From contig NZ_SMFU01000001.1 of the NCBI RefSeq assembly GCF_004339595.1, positions 1 through 64,000 of the forward strand: a stretch of DNA of 64,000 nucleotides. Direction: 5' to 3'. The stretch's first letter is position 1, and every line of letters starts with the position of its first letter. The stretch comes from Marinobacterium mangrovicola. GTDB taxonomy: Bacteria > Pseudomonadota > Gammaproteobacteria > Pseudomonadales > Balneatricaceae. Below, in pieces: positions 36,412 through 45,673 of the stretch. The notes below the pieces were generated by a model. The model was not told where the DNA came from. It searched no databases and was given only the letters and a program-made list of their open reading frames with translations. Made by a program: the position numbers and the translations under genes.

Positions 36412-37617
36412 CTAGCGCTCGATCAGCGATTTGCGCTTGTTGTACCAGTTCATGAATATCGACGTGAGCACGCTCAGCGACAGGTAGACCGCCATGGTCA
36501 TCGATATCACCTCGATCGCCTGACCGGTCTGGTTTAGCGTGGTGCCGGCGAACACGGACACCAGGTCCGGGTAGCCGATGGCGGTGGCCAGCGATGAGTT
36601 CTTGGTCAGGTTCAGATACTGGTTGGTCAGCGGTGGAATGATCACGCGCATCGCCTGCGGGATAACGATCAGGCGAAGGGTACGGGTTTTCGGCAGTCCC
36701 AGGGCGGAGGCTGCTTCGAGCTGGCCGTGGGGTACTGAAAGAATGCCGCCGCGTACCGTTTCGGCGATGAACGCCGCGGTGTAGATGGTCAGTGCCAGCC
36801 AGAGGGCCACAAACTCGGGGATGATCGTCATGCCGCCGCGGAAGTTGAAGCCGCGCAGCTCGGGATAATCCAGGGTCATCGGTGCGCCGCTGAGCAGGAA
36901 CACCAGCAGGGGCAGACCGATAATCAGGCCCAGGGAGGTCCAGCCTACCGGGAATATCTTGCCGGTGGCGTCCTGACGTTTGTGCGCCCACTTGGTCATG
37001 GCCCAGGTGCCGACGATGCCGACAGCGAAGGCTATCCAGACCAGGTTAAAGCCGGGTTCTGCCACCGGGGCCGGCATCGACAGGCCGCGGATATTCAGGA
37101 AACTGCCGAGAAACTCGATACTTTCACGGGGTGAAGGCAGCGCCCGCAGTACCGCGAAGTACCAGAAGAAGATCTGCAGCAGCAGAGGAATATTACGGAA
37201 AATCTCGATATAGAGTGCGGACAGGCGTGAAATCAGCCAGTTGTCCGAGAGGCGCGCCACACCGAGGATGAAACCAAGGATGGTAGCCGCGATGATGCCC
37301 AGGACCGAGACCAGCACGGTATTGAGCAGGCCGACAATAAAGGTGCGGCCATAGCTTGAGGCCTCAGTGTATTCGACCAGTGACAGCGGGATCCCGAAGC
37401 CGGCCTCCTGGGAAAGGAAGTCAAAACCGGTGGTGATACCGCGTTGTTCAAGGTTGCTGAGGGTGTTGGAAACGATAAACCAGACGAAGCCGCCCAGCAC
37501 CAGCACCAGCAGCACCTGAAATATCAGGGCGCGCTTGCCGGGGTCGTTCCAGAACTTGATCTTGTGCTCCGGCTCGGAAGGGGGGGAGCTGCTGTTTGGG
37601 TTAGTGTCCGATGCCAT
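36412..37617 (-). CDS. aapQ: General L-amino acid ABC transporter, permease AapQ
   Basis: The 401-aa permease has the AapQ landmarks FDFLSQEAGFGI, SYGRTFIVGLLNT and the EAA loop RGGILSVPHGQLEAASALGL. The start at 37617 is preferred because GGAG lies nine bases upstream; the ATG five codons earlier has a purine run only one base away. A hairpin between aapJ and this gene may lower its expression relative to the binding protein. Confidence 0.92.
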   Translation of the reverse strand: MASDTNPNSSSPPSEPEHKIKFWNDPGKRALIFQVLLVLVLGGFVWFIVSNTLSNLEQRGITTGFDFLSQEAGFGIPLSLVEYTEASSYGRTFIVGLLNTVLVSVLGIIAATILGFILGVARLSDNWLISRLSALYIEIFRNIPLLLQIFFWYFAVLRALPSPRESIEFLGSFLNIRGLSMPAPVAEPGFNLVWIAFAVGIVGTWAMTKWAHKRQDATGKIFPVGWTSLGLIIGLPLLVFLLSGAPMTLDYPELRGFNFRGGMTIIPEFVALWLALTIYTAAFIAETVRGGILSVPHGQLEAASALGLPKTRTLRLIVIPQAMRVIIPPLTNQYLNLTKNSSLATAIGYPDLVSVFAGTTLNQTGQAIEVISMTMAVYLSLSVLTSIFMNWYNKRKSLIER

Positions 37618-37694
37618 CTCTTGCTTCTCCATACCCTAGACGGGATCGTCCGTCTCAGGGGCTTTCCCGGTTAAGGGATCTATGTCGGATGCAG

Positions 37695-37716
37695 GAGGCC
37701 GCCCGGAGGCGGCCTC
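37695..37716 (-). other. Intercistronic hairpin aapJ-aapQ
   Basis: A perfect 9-bp GC stem (GAGGCCGCC with GGCGGCCTC) has a 4-base loop, 17 bp after the aapJ stop and without a T run. Hairpins here often protect the binding-protein mRNA and let the binding protein exceed the permease. Confidence 0.7.
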
Positions 37717-37732
37717 TATGACTAACGGATGA

Positions 37733-38755
37733 TCAGCGGATCGGCGGGGCGTACATGATGCCGCCGTTGTTCCACAGGTTGTTGATACCGCGGTCGATAT
37801 TCTGCGGAGAGTCCTTACCGACGTTGCGGTCGAAGGATTCGCCGTAGTTCCCTACCTGCTTGACGATCTGGTAAGCCCAGTCATCGCTGATGCCCATGCC
37901 TTCGGCCAGGCCAGCTTCACCACCGAGCAGACGTTTGACGCTCGGGTTCTCGCTGGAAGCTTTCATCTCGTCCACGTTGGCGGAGGTCACGCCCAGTTCC
38001 TCGGCGTTGATCATGGCGTTCAGGGACCACTTAACGATGTTGAACCACTGGTCGTCACCCTGGCGCACGGACGGGCCGAGCGGCTCCTTGGAGATAACTT
38101 CCGGCAGCGCTACCACGGATGACGGGTCGGTCATGCGGGTACGCAGGCCGTAAGCCTGGGAGAGGTCGGTGGTGAAGGCGTCGCAGCGGCCGGTATCGAA
38201 GGCGGTAGCCGCCTGTTCGTTGGTGTCGAACACCACCGGAGTGTGCTCCAGACCGTGGGTGCGGAAGTAGTCAGCCATGTTCAGCTCGGTGGTGGTACCA
38301 GACTGTACACAGATGGTGGCGCCATCCAGCTCCTTGACGCTGGTGAGGCCGAGATCTTTCTTAACCATGAAGCCCTGGCCGTCGTAGTAGTTCACGCCGG
38401 CAAAGTTGATACCCAGCTGGGTGTCACGAGTCAGGGTCCAGGTGGTTACACGGGAGAGCAGATCGATCTCACCGGAGGCCAGCGCAGTGAAGCGCTCCTT
38501 GGCGTTCAACGGCGTGTATTTGACCTTGCTGGCGTCGCCCAGGGCCGCTGCGGCAACAGCGCGGCATACGTCGACATCAAGACCGACCCAGTTACCCTGT
38601 TCGTCCGGAACAGAGAAACCGGGGACGCCTGAGGTCACACCGCACTGCACATAACCTTGTTCTTTAACCGCATCGAGCGTGCCGGCGGCCTGAGCGCCGG
38701 TGGCAGCAGCTGCCAGTGAAAGCGTCGCGGTTGCGATAAAGGCTTTTCTCAACAT
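37733..38755 (-). CDS. aapJ: General L-amino acid ABC transporter, binding protein AapJ
   Basis: The 340-aa periplasmic binding protein has a signal peptide ending TGAQA-AG, then the family opening GTLDAVKEQGYVQCGV, RFTALASGEIDLLSR for substrate contacts and the Aap-type RGINNLWNNGGIMYAPPIR C-terminus. The ATG at 38755 has AGAGGA eight bases upstream; the open frame further upstream is unrelated. A candidate sigma-54 promoter lies about 85-100 bp upstream. Confidence 0.94.
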   Translation of the reverse strand: MLRKAFIATATLSLAAAATGAQAAGTLDAVKEQGYVQCGVTSGVPGFSVPDEQGNWVGLDVDVCRAVAAAALGDASKVKYTPLNAKERFTALASGEIDLLSRVTTWTLTRDTQLGINFAGVNYYDGQGFMVKKDLGLTSVKELDGATICVQSGTTTELNMADYFRTHGLEHTPVVFDTNEQAATAFDTGRCDAFTTDLSQAYGLRTRMTDPSSVVALPEVISKEPLGPSVRQGDDQWFNIVKWSLNAMINAEELGVTSANVDEMKASSENPSVKRLLGGEAGLAEGMGISDDWAYQIVKQVGNYGESFDRNVGKDSPQNIDRGINNLWNNGGIMYAPPIR

Positions 38756-38839
38756 TTTGTCGTCCTCTCTGGTGAGTTCTTTTTTGCAGCGTGTTGGAAA
38801 TATTGTTTTTTCTGGTTCTAAAAGCTTGACCACTTAGTT

Positions 38840-38855
38840 AGCAAATCTTGTTCCA
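38840..38855 (-). promoter_or_regulatory. Candidate sigma-54 promoter for aapJQMP
   Basis: On the minus strand TGGAACAAGATTTGCT matches the -24/-12 pattern TGGCACR-N4-TTGCW at every fixed position except one. Spacing is exact. It faces aapJ and would start transcription about 70-75 bp before the gene. Nitrogen control by NtrC is inferred from the cargo and from glnE next door. Confidence 0.6.
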
Positions 38856-39168
38856 GTTACCCGATATCAGTGTAGGTGCACTACGGAAGGGCGCTTTGCT
38901 CTGGCTCAGCCTTTTCGGTCATCCATCTGTTGACCCTTACATGTGTAGTCGGTAATCGACAGTTATTCCAGAAAAAGCAGTGGCTTAGATCGATATTTAA
39001 AACTGTGTTTCGGCAGGCTTTTATGGGCGGGCTCAAGGACGGTTGTGCACCCGGTTAATCTGCATTCGCCCCTTTGCGGCGCTGGTGTGGCACTTTAATG
39101 GTGCGTCTGTTCCTGCTGTATTCTTCTGGTTTACAGTAGAGGCCGCGTTGAGTGAGGAGAGCGTCAGG
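38856..39168. other. Divergent control region between aapJ and glnE
   Basis: No gene is seen. A 13-bp inverted repeat GTAGG-TGC-ACTAC (38872-38884) lies about 20 bp upstream of the -24 element. It is a possible activator site, but it does not match the NtrC consensus well. No convincing sigma-70 promoter for glnE was identified. Confidence 0.35.
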
Positions 39169-42078
39169 ATGTTGGAAGAACTCAAAAGCGGAATCCCCGC
39201 TGAGCTGCACACCGTGTTGGAGGCTAATCTGCGGCGGGTGACACCGGCGCTGGAACAGCTGGGGGCCGAACTGCCCGAGCAGGTCAGGGAAGGGCTGCCA
39301 CGAATTCTGATCGGCAGCGACTACGTTTGTGAACAGCTGGAGCGGCAGCCGCAGCTGCTGGCGGAGCTGCATCAAAGCGGCGATCTCTGGCGTTGCTACG
39401 AGCCCAGTGAGGTTCGCCAGCTGGCGCAGGCTACTCTGCAGGAGTGTGACAGCGAAGCTGAGCTACAGCGGCGCCTGCGCCTGATCCGCCGTCGGGAGAT
39501 GGTGCGCATTATCTGGCGTGACCTGAATCGTCTGGCCGATCTGGCCGAAACCACCGGCACCCTGACCCATCTGGCCGATGCCCTGATCGACCTGAGCCTT
39601 GAATGGCTGCATGAAGCCACCGCTGCCCGTTGGGGACGGCCGATGGGACGCGATGCTTCCGGTGAGCTGGTCGAGCAGCGCATGGTGGTGATCGGCATGG
39701 GCAAACTGGGTGCTTACGAGCTTAACCTCTCCTCCGATATCGATCTGATCTTCGCTTTCCCACAGAACGGTGAGACCGACCGCCAGGACAAGAACCTCAG
39801 CAACCAGGAGTTCTTCACCCGCCTCGGCAAGAAGCTGATCCAGTCACTGGATAACACCACGGCGGACGGCTTCGTATTCCGTGTCGATATGCGTCTGCGT
39901 CCCTTTGGCAGCGTCGGTCCGCTGGCGTGCAGCTTCGATGCACTGGAAACCTATTACCAGGACCAGGGCAGGGAGTGGGAACGCTACGCCATGGTAAAAG
40001 CCCGTGTGGTGGCTGGCGACAAGAAGCAGGGCGATGAGCTGTTTACCCAGCTGCGTCCCTTTGTTTACCGCAAATATATCGATTTCAGCGCGTTCGAGTC
40101 CCTGCGCGATATGAAGGCGCTGATCAATCGCGAAGTGAAGCTCAAGAACCGTGATCAGAACGTCAAACTTGGCGCCGGTGGCATCCGCGAGGTGGAGTTT
40201 ATCGCCCAGGCTTTCCAGTTGATCCGCGGTGGCCGCGATCCGCGCCTGCAGCAGCGTGAGCTGAACCGAATACTGCCATTGCTGCCGGAATGTGTTGGTA
40301 TGCCGCAGCAGGTGGTGGATGAGCTGCTGGAGGCCTACGGCTTCCTGCGCGATACCGAGCATGCGCTGCAGGCCCTGGCCGACCGCCAGACCCAGGAGCT
40401 GCCCCGTGATGAGCTGGGGCAGGCACGGTTGGCCTTCGTCATGGGGGCCAAGGACTGGCAGGCGTTCAGCGAACGCCTTGATGGCTATCGTCGTACGGTG
40501 TCCGAGCATTTTGCCGAGGTGATTGCGCCGGCCGCAGAGAGGGATGAAGAGGCTGACAAGGCGGATAAAAATGCCGATCAGTGGCACTCCCTCTGGGATG
40601 CCGAACTGGAAAGCGAACCAGTGGAGCGCTATCTGAGCGACCTGGGCTTTGCCGAGCCGCAACAGGCGCTGCAACAGCTGCGCAGTCTGCAGCAGCAGCG
40701 TACCGTGCAGATGCTGCAGCAGGTAGGGCGCGAACGTTTGCAGGCGGTGCTGCCCAAATTGCTGAAAGCGGTGGGCGGGACCGAGAATCCGGAAGTGACC
40801 CTGGAGCGGGTGCTGCTGCTGATCCAGGCGGTGCTGCGCCGCTCCGCCTACCTGGTACTGTTGAATGAAAATCCTGGTGCTCTGCAGCAGCTGGTGCGGC
40901 TCTGTTCCGCCAGCCACTGGTTTGCCGAGCAGCTGTCACGTCAGCCTGGTTTGCTCGATGAGCTGATCGATCCACGTACGCTGTTTACGCCGCCGGATAA
41001 GGCGAAACTGAATGACGAGCTGCGCCAGGTGCTGGTGCGTATCCCCGAAGATGACACCGAACAGCTGATGGAGGCGCTGCGCTACTTCAAGCACTCCCAC
41101 GTGCTGCGGGTTGCCGCCTCCGATATTACCGGTGCGCTGCCGCTGATGAAGGTCAGCGATTATCTGACCTGGCTGGCCGAGGTGATCCTCGATGCGGTGC
41201 TGGAGATCGCCTGGCGCGATATGACCGCCAAGTACGGCGTGCCGCAGAAGTCGCCGGGCGAGCCCTGTGATCCTGATTTCATTATCGTCGGTTACGGCAA
41301 ACTCGGTGGTATCGAGCTCTCCTACGGCTCAGACCTGGACCTGGTGTTTATCCACGATGCCGATTCCAATCTGATGACCCAGGGTGGTAAGCGGGAACTG
41401 CCCAATGCGGTGTTCTTTACCCGGCTTGGGCAGCGGATTATCCATATTCTCGGCACGCTGACGCCCTCAGGCCAGCTGTACGAGGTGGATATGCGACTGC
41501 GCCCCTCGGGTAACTCCGGCCTGCTGGTGACCTCGCTGAACGCTTTCGAGCAGTACCAGCGCAATGATGCCTGGACCTGGGAACATCAGGCCCTGGTGCG
41601 CGCCCGCGTGGTCAGTGGCAGTGAGCGGGTGGCGCGAAGTTTCGAGACGGTGCGTGCCGATGTGCTGGGGCAGGCGCGTGAGCGCAGTGCCCTGCAGCAG
41701 GAAGTGCGCGAGATGCGTGAGAAGATGCGGCAGCAGCTTGGCACCGCCCCGAGCCGTGAAGGAGAGGAGTTCGACCTTAAGCAGGATCGCGGTGGCCTGG
41801 TGGATATCGAGTTTATGGTGCAGTACCTGGTGCTCGCTAACGCCCATGACGATGCGCGTCTGCTGACCTATACGGACAACATCCGCATTCTTGAATCTCT
41901 GGAGGAATCAGGGCTGATGCCTGCCGATCAGGCCGAGGAGCTGCGCGAGGCGTACAAGGCTTACCGTGCTTTTGGCCATCGCCAGACCATGCAGAACCAG
42001 CCGCGGGTGATCAGTGGGGATCAGTTGGTTGAGTATCGGGAGCGGATCAGTGGGTACTGGGGTGATTTGATGGAGTGA
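39169..42078 (+). CDS. glnE: Glutamine synthetase adenylyltransferase/deadenylase
   Basis: GlnE adds AMP to glutamine synthetase and removes it, under PII control. The 969-aa protein has two nucleotidyltransferase domains. The removase domain comes first (GKLGAYELNLSSDIDLIFAF, about residue 175) and the transferase domain second (GYGKLGGIELSYGSDLDLVF, about residue 705). Each is followed by its helical domain with the RLRPFGSVGPL or RLRPSGNSGLL block. The ATG at 39169 has GAGG about ten bases upstream; a TTG seven codons earlier is an alternative. Confidence 0.93.
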   Translation: MLEELKSGIPAELHTVLEANLRRVTPALEQLGAELPEQVREGLPRILIGSDYVCEQLERQPQLLAELHQSGDLWRCYEPSEVRQLAQATLQECDSEAELQRRLRLIRRREMVRIIWRDLNRLADLAETTGTLTHLADALIDLSLEWLHEATAARWGRPMGRDASGELVEQRMVVIGMGKLGAYELNLSSDIDLIFAFPQNGETDRQDKNLSNQEFFTRLGKKLIQSLDNTTADGFVFRVDMRLRPFGSVGPLACSFDALETYYQDQGREWERYAMVKARVVAGDKKQGDELFTQLRPFVYRKYIDFSAFESLRDMKALINREVKLKNRDQNVKLGAGGIREVEFIAQAFQLIRGGRDPRLQQRELNRILPLLPECVGMPQQVVDELLEAYGFLRDTEHALQALADRQTQELPRDELGQARLAFVMGAKDWQAFSERLDGYRRTVSEHFAEVIAPAAERDEEADKADKNADQWHSLWDAELESEPVERYLSDLGFAEPQQALQQLRSLQQQRTVQMLQQVGRERLQAVLPKLLKAVGGTENPEVTLERVLLLIQAVLRRSAYLVLLNENPGALQQLVRLCSASHWFAEQLSRQPGLLDELIDPRTLFTPPDKAKLNDELRQVLVRIPEDDTEQLMEALRYFKHSHVLRVAASDITGALPLMKVSDYLTWLAEVILDAVLEIAWRDMTAKYGVPQKSPGEPCDPDFIIVGYGKLGGIELSYGSDLDLVFIHDADSNLMTQGGKRELPNAVFFTRLGQRIIHILGTLTPSGQLYEVDMRLRPSGNSGLLVTSLNAFEQYQRNDAWTWEHQALVRARVVSGSERVARSFETVRADVLGQARERSALQQEVREMREKMRQQLGTAPSREGEEFDLKQDRGGLVDIEFMVQYLVLANAHDDARLLTYTDNIRILESLEESGLMPADQAEELREAYKAYRAFGHRQTMQNQPRVISGDQLVEYRERISGYWGDLME

Positions 42079-42166
42079 GCTAAGGCGCCAAATTATCAAG
42101 ATTTGTGCGCTTTTCTAGCGCTGGTTTCGCCTGCTGGCGAGATAAGGTACTTGTGCGCTGCTTTAT

Positions 42167-42358
42167 AGGGGAAAGGTCCCTTATCAATCCCAAACCGCCC
42201 CTACGGCTTGGTCGGCTGCGCCGACTTCCCTGTGCTTCTCGGCTGAAAGAGCGGAATCGACTCTTTACCTTAGGGTCAGTCGCAGCGTTGCTGCTCAAAC
42301 AGCCCTTCCCTTGTTTCTCTTTCAGCCTGTGATGCTCGGCTGCGCCGAAGGGGAAAGG
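42167..42358. repeat. Palindromic intergenic repeat, copy 3, with flanking repeats
   Basis: This gene-free element holds the hairpin GTCGGC-TGC-GCCGAC (42211-42225), then the 27-nt block at 42271-42297 that matches copy 1, and a second shorter hairpin TCGGC-TGC-GCCGA (42336-42348). An 11-bp inverted repeat (GGCTGAAAGAG at 42241-42251 with its complement at 42317-42327) spans the middle. AGGGGAAAGG occurs directly repeated at 42167-42176 and 42349-42358. It could be a MITE-like repeat or a structured RNA. Confidence 0.55.
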
Positions 42359-42422
42359 GGATGAGCTCAGCTAGACTGATATTGAGGTCGTGCCTTGCCG
42401 CCCTGATGGGACCACAAAAGAG

Positions 42423-42448
42423 AAGACCGGGCACTGGCCCGGTCTTTT
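42423..42448. terminator. Terminator between glnE and ilvE
   Basis: AAGACCGGGC pairs with GCCCGGTCTT around ACTG, followed by T residues. It lies 34 bp past the ilvE stop and can serve both convergent sides. Confidence 0.9.
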
Positions 42449-42481
42449 CGTATCTGGATTAACGTCTGTTTGAACAGGGTG

Positions 42482-43477
42482 TTAGACGTCGATCAGCCAG
42501 CCGAATTTGTCTTCGCTGCGGCCCCACTGGATATCGTTCAGGGCGCGACGCAGTTTGACAGTGGTTTCGCCGATGGCGCCGTTACCGACGGTGAACTCCT
42601 GACCGTTGTGGATCAGGGTGCCGACGGAGGTCAGTACAGCGGCTGTGCCGGACAGGGCGGCTTCGCAGCCCGGCTTGGCGGAGCGCTCCAGCAGCTCATC
42701 AATGCTGAGCTGGCGCTCGGAGACTTTCATGCCCATATCGCGAGCGATGGTGAGGATGGAGTCGCGGGTCACGCCGTGCAGGAAGGTGCTGTCCAGCGCC
42801 TTGGTGATGATCTCGTCGCCATCGATCAGCAGGAAGTTGGCAGCGCCGGTTTCCTGAACATCGCCGTTGGGGCAGAACAGAACCTGGTCGGCCTGGAATT
42901 CGGCGCGTGCTTTCATGGTTGGCTGCAGGGCGCCGGCGTAGTTACCACCGCTCTTTACCATGCCCATATGCGGCGGGCAGCGCATGTTCTTGTCATCGAT
43001 CAGCAGACGCAGGGCGCGGTCGCCGCCGGAGAAGTAATCGCCTACCGGCGACAGCAGCACGTAGAAGCAGGAGGTCAGCGTCGGCGCAGCGGCCTTGCCG
43101 ATGGCGGGCTCGGTACCGATATGGGTCGGGCGGATATACATGGAGCCCGGTGCTTCCGGAACTTCCGCCGCAAACTTCGCGACCACCGATTTGATCATCT
43201 CGGCGACCTGGTCCTTGTTGATCTCCGGCAGTGCCAGCAGCTGGGAGCTCTGCGCGATACGGTCGATGTTACGGTCCATACGGAAGATCTTGATCGAGCC
43301 GTCTGCATGGCGGAATGCCTTCAGGCCTTCGAAGCAGGTGCTGGAGTAGTGCAGTACGTGGGCACCGGCGTGCAGATGCAGGCTTTCGCTTGGCACGACC
43401 TGGCTTTCGCTCCAGCTCGAACCATCAAACCAGGAGATTGCCATTTCAGGCATGAAAACAGAGCCGAACGCCGACAT
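42482..43477 (-). CDS. ilvE: Branched-chain amino-acid aminotransferase
   Basis: This is a PLP enzyme of fold type IV for the last step of leucine, isoleucine and valine synthesis. The 331-aa protein has LHYSSTCFEGLKAFRHADG, YIRPTHIGTEP, the PLP lysine region MVKSGGNYAGAL and the GTAAVLTSVGTL phosphate-binding end, in the style of the eukaryotic/Bacillus BCAT group rather than E. coli IlvE. The start at 43477 has AGGA nine bases upstream. The open frame continues upstream without similarity. Confidence 0.92.
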   Translation of the reverse strand: MSAFGSVFMPEMAISWFDGSSWSESQVVPSESLHLHAGAHVLHYSSTCFEGLKAFRHADGSIKIFRMDRNIDRIAQSSQLLALPEINKDQVAEMIKSVVAKFAAEVPEAPGSMYIRPTHIGTEPAIGKAAAPTLTSCFYVLLSPVGDYFSGGDRALRLLIDDKNMRCPPHMGMVKSGGNYAGALQPTMKARAEFQADQVLFCPNGDVQETGAANFLLIDGDEIITKALDSTFLHGVTRDSILTIARDMGMKVSERQLSIDELLERSAKPGCEAALSGTAAVLTSVGTLIHNGQEFTVGNGAIGETTVKLRRALNDIQWGRSEDKFGWLIDV

Positions 43478-43708
43478 ATCAGACCATCCTAAAGACCGGG
43501 TAAACAGGAAAGTGCCCCAGAAATGCTGATAAAGCACCGGGACTTTTACGCAAGACTGTAGATTGTATGCTTTCACGCGAAAAATGGAATTGGCTGAACA
43601 GTGAAATCCTGCTTTTAGCCGGATTATCCTGCTCAGGTTGATTTGTTTATCATGATCGCGTCCTCTTCGGGACGGAGTAACACCCAAGCCATCAACGCGA
43701 GAGCGACC

Positions 43709-44605
43709 GTGAAACGAATTGTTATTGTCAGTGACGGCAAGCCGGGCCATCTCAACCAATCGCTGGGTCTGGCCGAGGCGCTGCAGCGCCTGCTACCTGA
43801 GGTCGAAATTGAGACTCTGCCGCCGTTTACTCGGGGTGTCGCCCTTAAAGCGCTGCTGCTGGGTCGGTCGTCCGCACAGATAGCCAAGCCGGATCTGCTG
43901 ATCGGTGCGGGCCACGCAACGCACCTGACGCTGTTGGCGCTAAAACGTGGCTGGCGTGTGCCGGCGGTGGTGCTGATGAAGCCTAGCCTGCCGCTGTCGC
44001 TGTTTGATCTTTGCCTGATTCCAGAGCACGACAGCCCGCCGTCGCAGGGCAATGTGGTTGCCACCCGCGGTGCATTGAACCGGATGCGACCGGGTGAGAA
44101 AACGTCGGACAGCGGCATGATCCTGGTGGGCGGTCCCTCCAAACACAGCGGCTGGGATGAGACGGGTCTGATCCGGGCGATCGAACGGATAGTGTCCGAG
44201 GATGGTCGCAGTTGGCGCGCTACCAGTTCGCGCCGCACACCAGCGGAAACCGAGGCAAAGCTGGCGCAGTTAAGTGGGCTGGAGTTTATCCCGGCGGCAC
44301 AAACGCCTTCCGGCTGGTTGCCGCAACAACTGGCGGTAACGGAGTGCTGCTGGGTCAGCGCCGACAGCGTATCGATGGTCTATGAGGCGCTGAGCGCAGG
44401 GTGCGCGGTCGGTGTTCTGCCGGTGCCGCAACTGAAGCAGAACCGGCTGCAGGCCGGGCTGCAGCAGTTGATTGATGCTAAGCGAGTGGTGGCGCTGGAG
44501 CAGTGGCGGGGTGAAGCGCTGCAGCCGGACGCAGAGCCGCTGGATGAGGCGGGCCGCTGCGCCCGTGAGTTACTGGCGCGCGGCTTGTTTGGAGCCCAGG
44601 CTTAG
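43709..44605 (+). CDS. ELM1/DUF1022-family putative glycosyltransferase
   Basis: The 298-aa protein opens with the family motif IVIVSDGKPGHLNQSLGLAE and continues with DLLIGAGHATH, PSLPLSLFDLCLIPEHD, VGGPSKHSGWD and a VSADSVSMVYEALSAG C-terminal nucleotide-binding segment. These proteins have a GT-B-like fold and occur in bacterial LPS regions; the name comes from a plant mitochondrial-fission homologue. The GTG at 43709 is chosen by alignment, with GAGAG before it. It overlaps the convergent GT4 gene end by four bases. Confidence 0.8.
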   Translation: MKRIVIVSDGKPGHLNQSLGLAEALQRLLPEVEIETLPPFTRGVALKALLLGRSSAQIAKPDLLIGAGHATHLTLLALKRGWRVPAVVLMKPSLPLSLFDLCLIPEHDSPPSQGNVVATRGALNRMRPGEKTSDSGMILVGGPSKHSGWDETGLIRAIERIVSEDGRSWRATSSRRTPAETEAKLAQLSGLEFIPAAQTPSGWLPQQLAVTECCWVSADSVSMVYEALSAGCAVGVLPVPQLKQNRLQAGLQQLIDAKRVVALEQWRGEALQPDAEPLDEAGRCARELLARGLFGAQA

Positions 44606-45654
44606 CCGCGTTTGCGGCGTATCTCCTCGTAGAACTCTGCATAGCGTTGGACGATGTATGCTTTGCTGTGGCCTTCGGCGTACACCCGGCTGGCGTCTTC
44701 GATCAGCTGCTGGCGCAGGTCATCGCTGCTTAGCACCCGGTTAATCGCCTTGGCCAGCGCCGGGGCTTCATCAATCGGCGTGATCAGGCCGCTCAGCCCG
44801 TCGGTGATCAACTCGCCCGGTCCCTGCGAGTCTGTGGCGACGATGGGGCAACGGTGCGCCCAGGATTCCAGCACGATTGACCCCAGTCCCTCGTGACGTG
44901 ACGGGCAGACGAACAGATCGACGCTGGCCATCAGGGTGGTGACATCGGTACGCCAGCCAAGGAAACGCACCCGCGACTCCAGCCCCAGCTGTTTGCACAG
45001 CGCCTTGAGATTCGCTTCTTCCGGACCCGCACCGGCCAGCCAGAGCGTCACATCCGGCAGTTCGGTAAGGCTGTGCAGCAGCACATCGAACGCCTTGTTA
45101 ACGTGCAACCGGCCTGCGCTGAGGATGATCGGTTTGTCGGCAGGGGTATCGAAGCTGTCGCGTGGAATCGGCGTGACCGGGGTTTCGTCGGCAAAGTTGG
45201 AGATATGCACCACGCGCTCGGCAGGGAAGCCACCATCGATCATGTGCTGGCAGATCCCCTTACTGTTACCGACCCAGTAATCGCAGTGCTGGTAGTACTT
45301 GAGCTTGTAGTAGTGGCCCAGGCGACTGACCAGGGTGTAACGCTTGGAGTTTGGTGTGTACGCCGTGGCGCGGCCCATCCAGGACATGACCACGTCGGGC
45401 TCGAAGGCGTTCAGCGCCTTGCGAAAGCGATGACGGTCGATCAGGTCTACGGGGGAGCCGAACCTGAAGCCCTCGGTCTCGACGCCGCCTTGGCGCAGGG
45501 CGTTGACCCGATGCTCATGGTCACGGATAAAGGCTTTGACCTGCATATCCGGGTGTTCGTGCATGCCGGTCACCAGGCGCACGAAAAAGTTCTCGGCCCC
45601 ACCATTTTCGGCGCCGGCGAGAACCTGAGCGGTGCGGATCGTAGAATTGGTCAT
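44602..45654 (-). CDS. GT4-family glycosyltransferase
   Basis: The 350-aa retaining glycosyltransferase of GT-B fold probably adds a core or surface sugar from a nucleotide donor in the cytosol. It has the donor-binding C-terminal domain with IILSAGRLHVNKAFDVLLHSL, the EX7E motif HEGLGSIVLESWAHRCPIVA and GLITPIDEAPALA. The N-terminal GAENGGAENFFVRL matches the acceptor-side glycine loop. It is in the same minus-strand run as the next three genes (YrbL-like, GT, GT4). Confidence 0.9.
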   Translation of the reverse strand: MTNSTIRTAQVLAGAENGGAENFFVRLVTGMHEHPDMQVKAFIRDHEHRVNALRQGGVETEGFRFGSPVDLIDRHRFRKALNAFEPDVVMSWMGRATAYTPNSKRYTLVSRLGHYYKLKYYQHCDYWVGNSKGICQHMIDGGFPAERVVHISNFADETPVTPIPRDSFDTPADKPIILSAGRLHVNKAFDVLLHSLTELPDVTLWLAGAGPEEANLKALCKQLGLESRVRFLGWRTDVTTLMASVDLFVCPSRHEGLGSIVLESWAHRCPIVATDSQGPGELITDGLSGLITPIDEAPALAKAINRVLSSDDLRQQLIEDASRVYAEGHSKAYIVQRYAEFYEEIRRKRG

Positions 45655-45673
45655 AGTGTTAAGCCTTTAAAAC

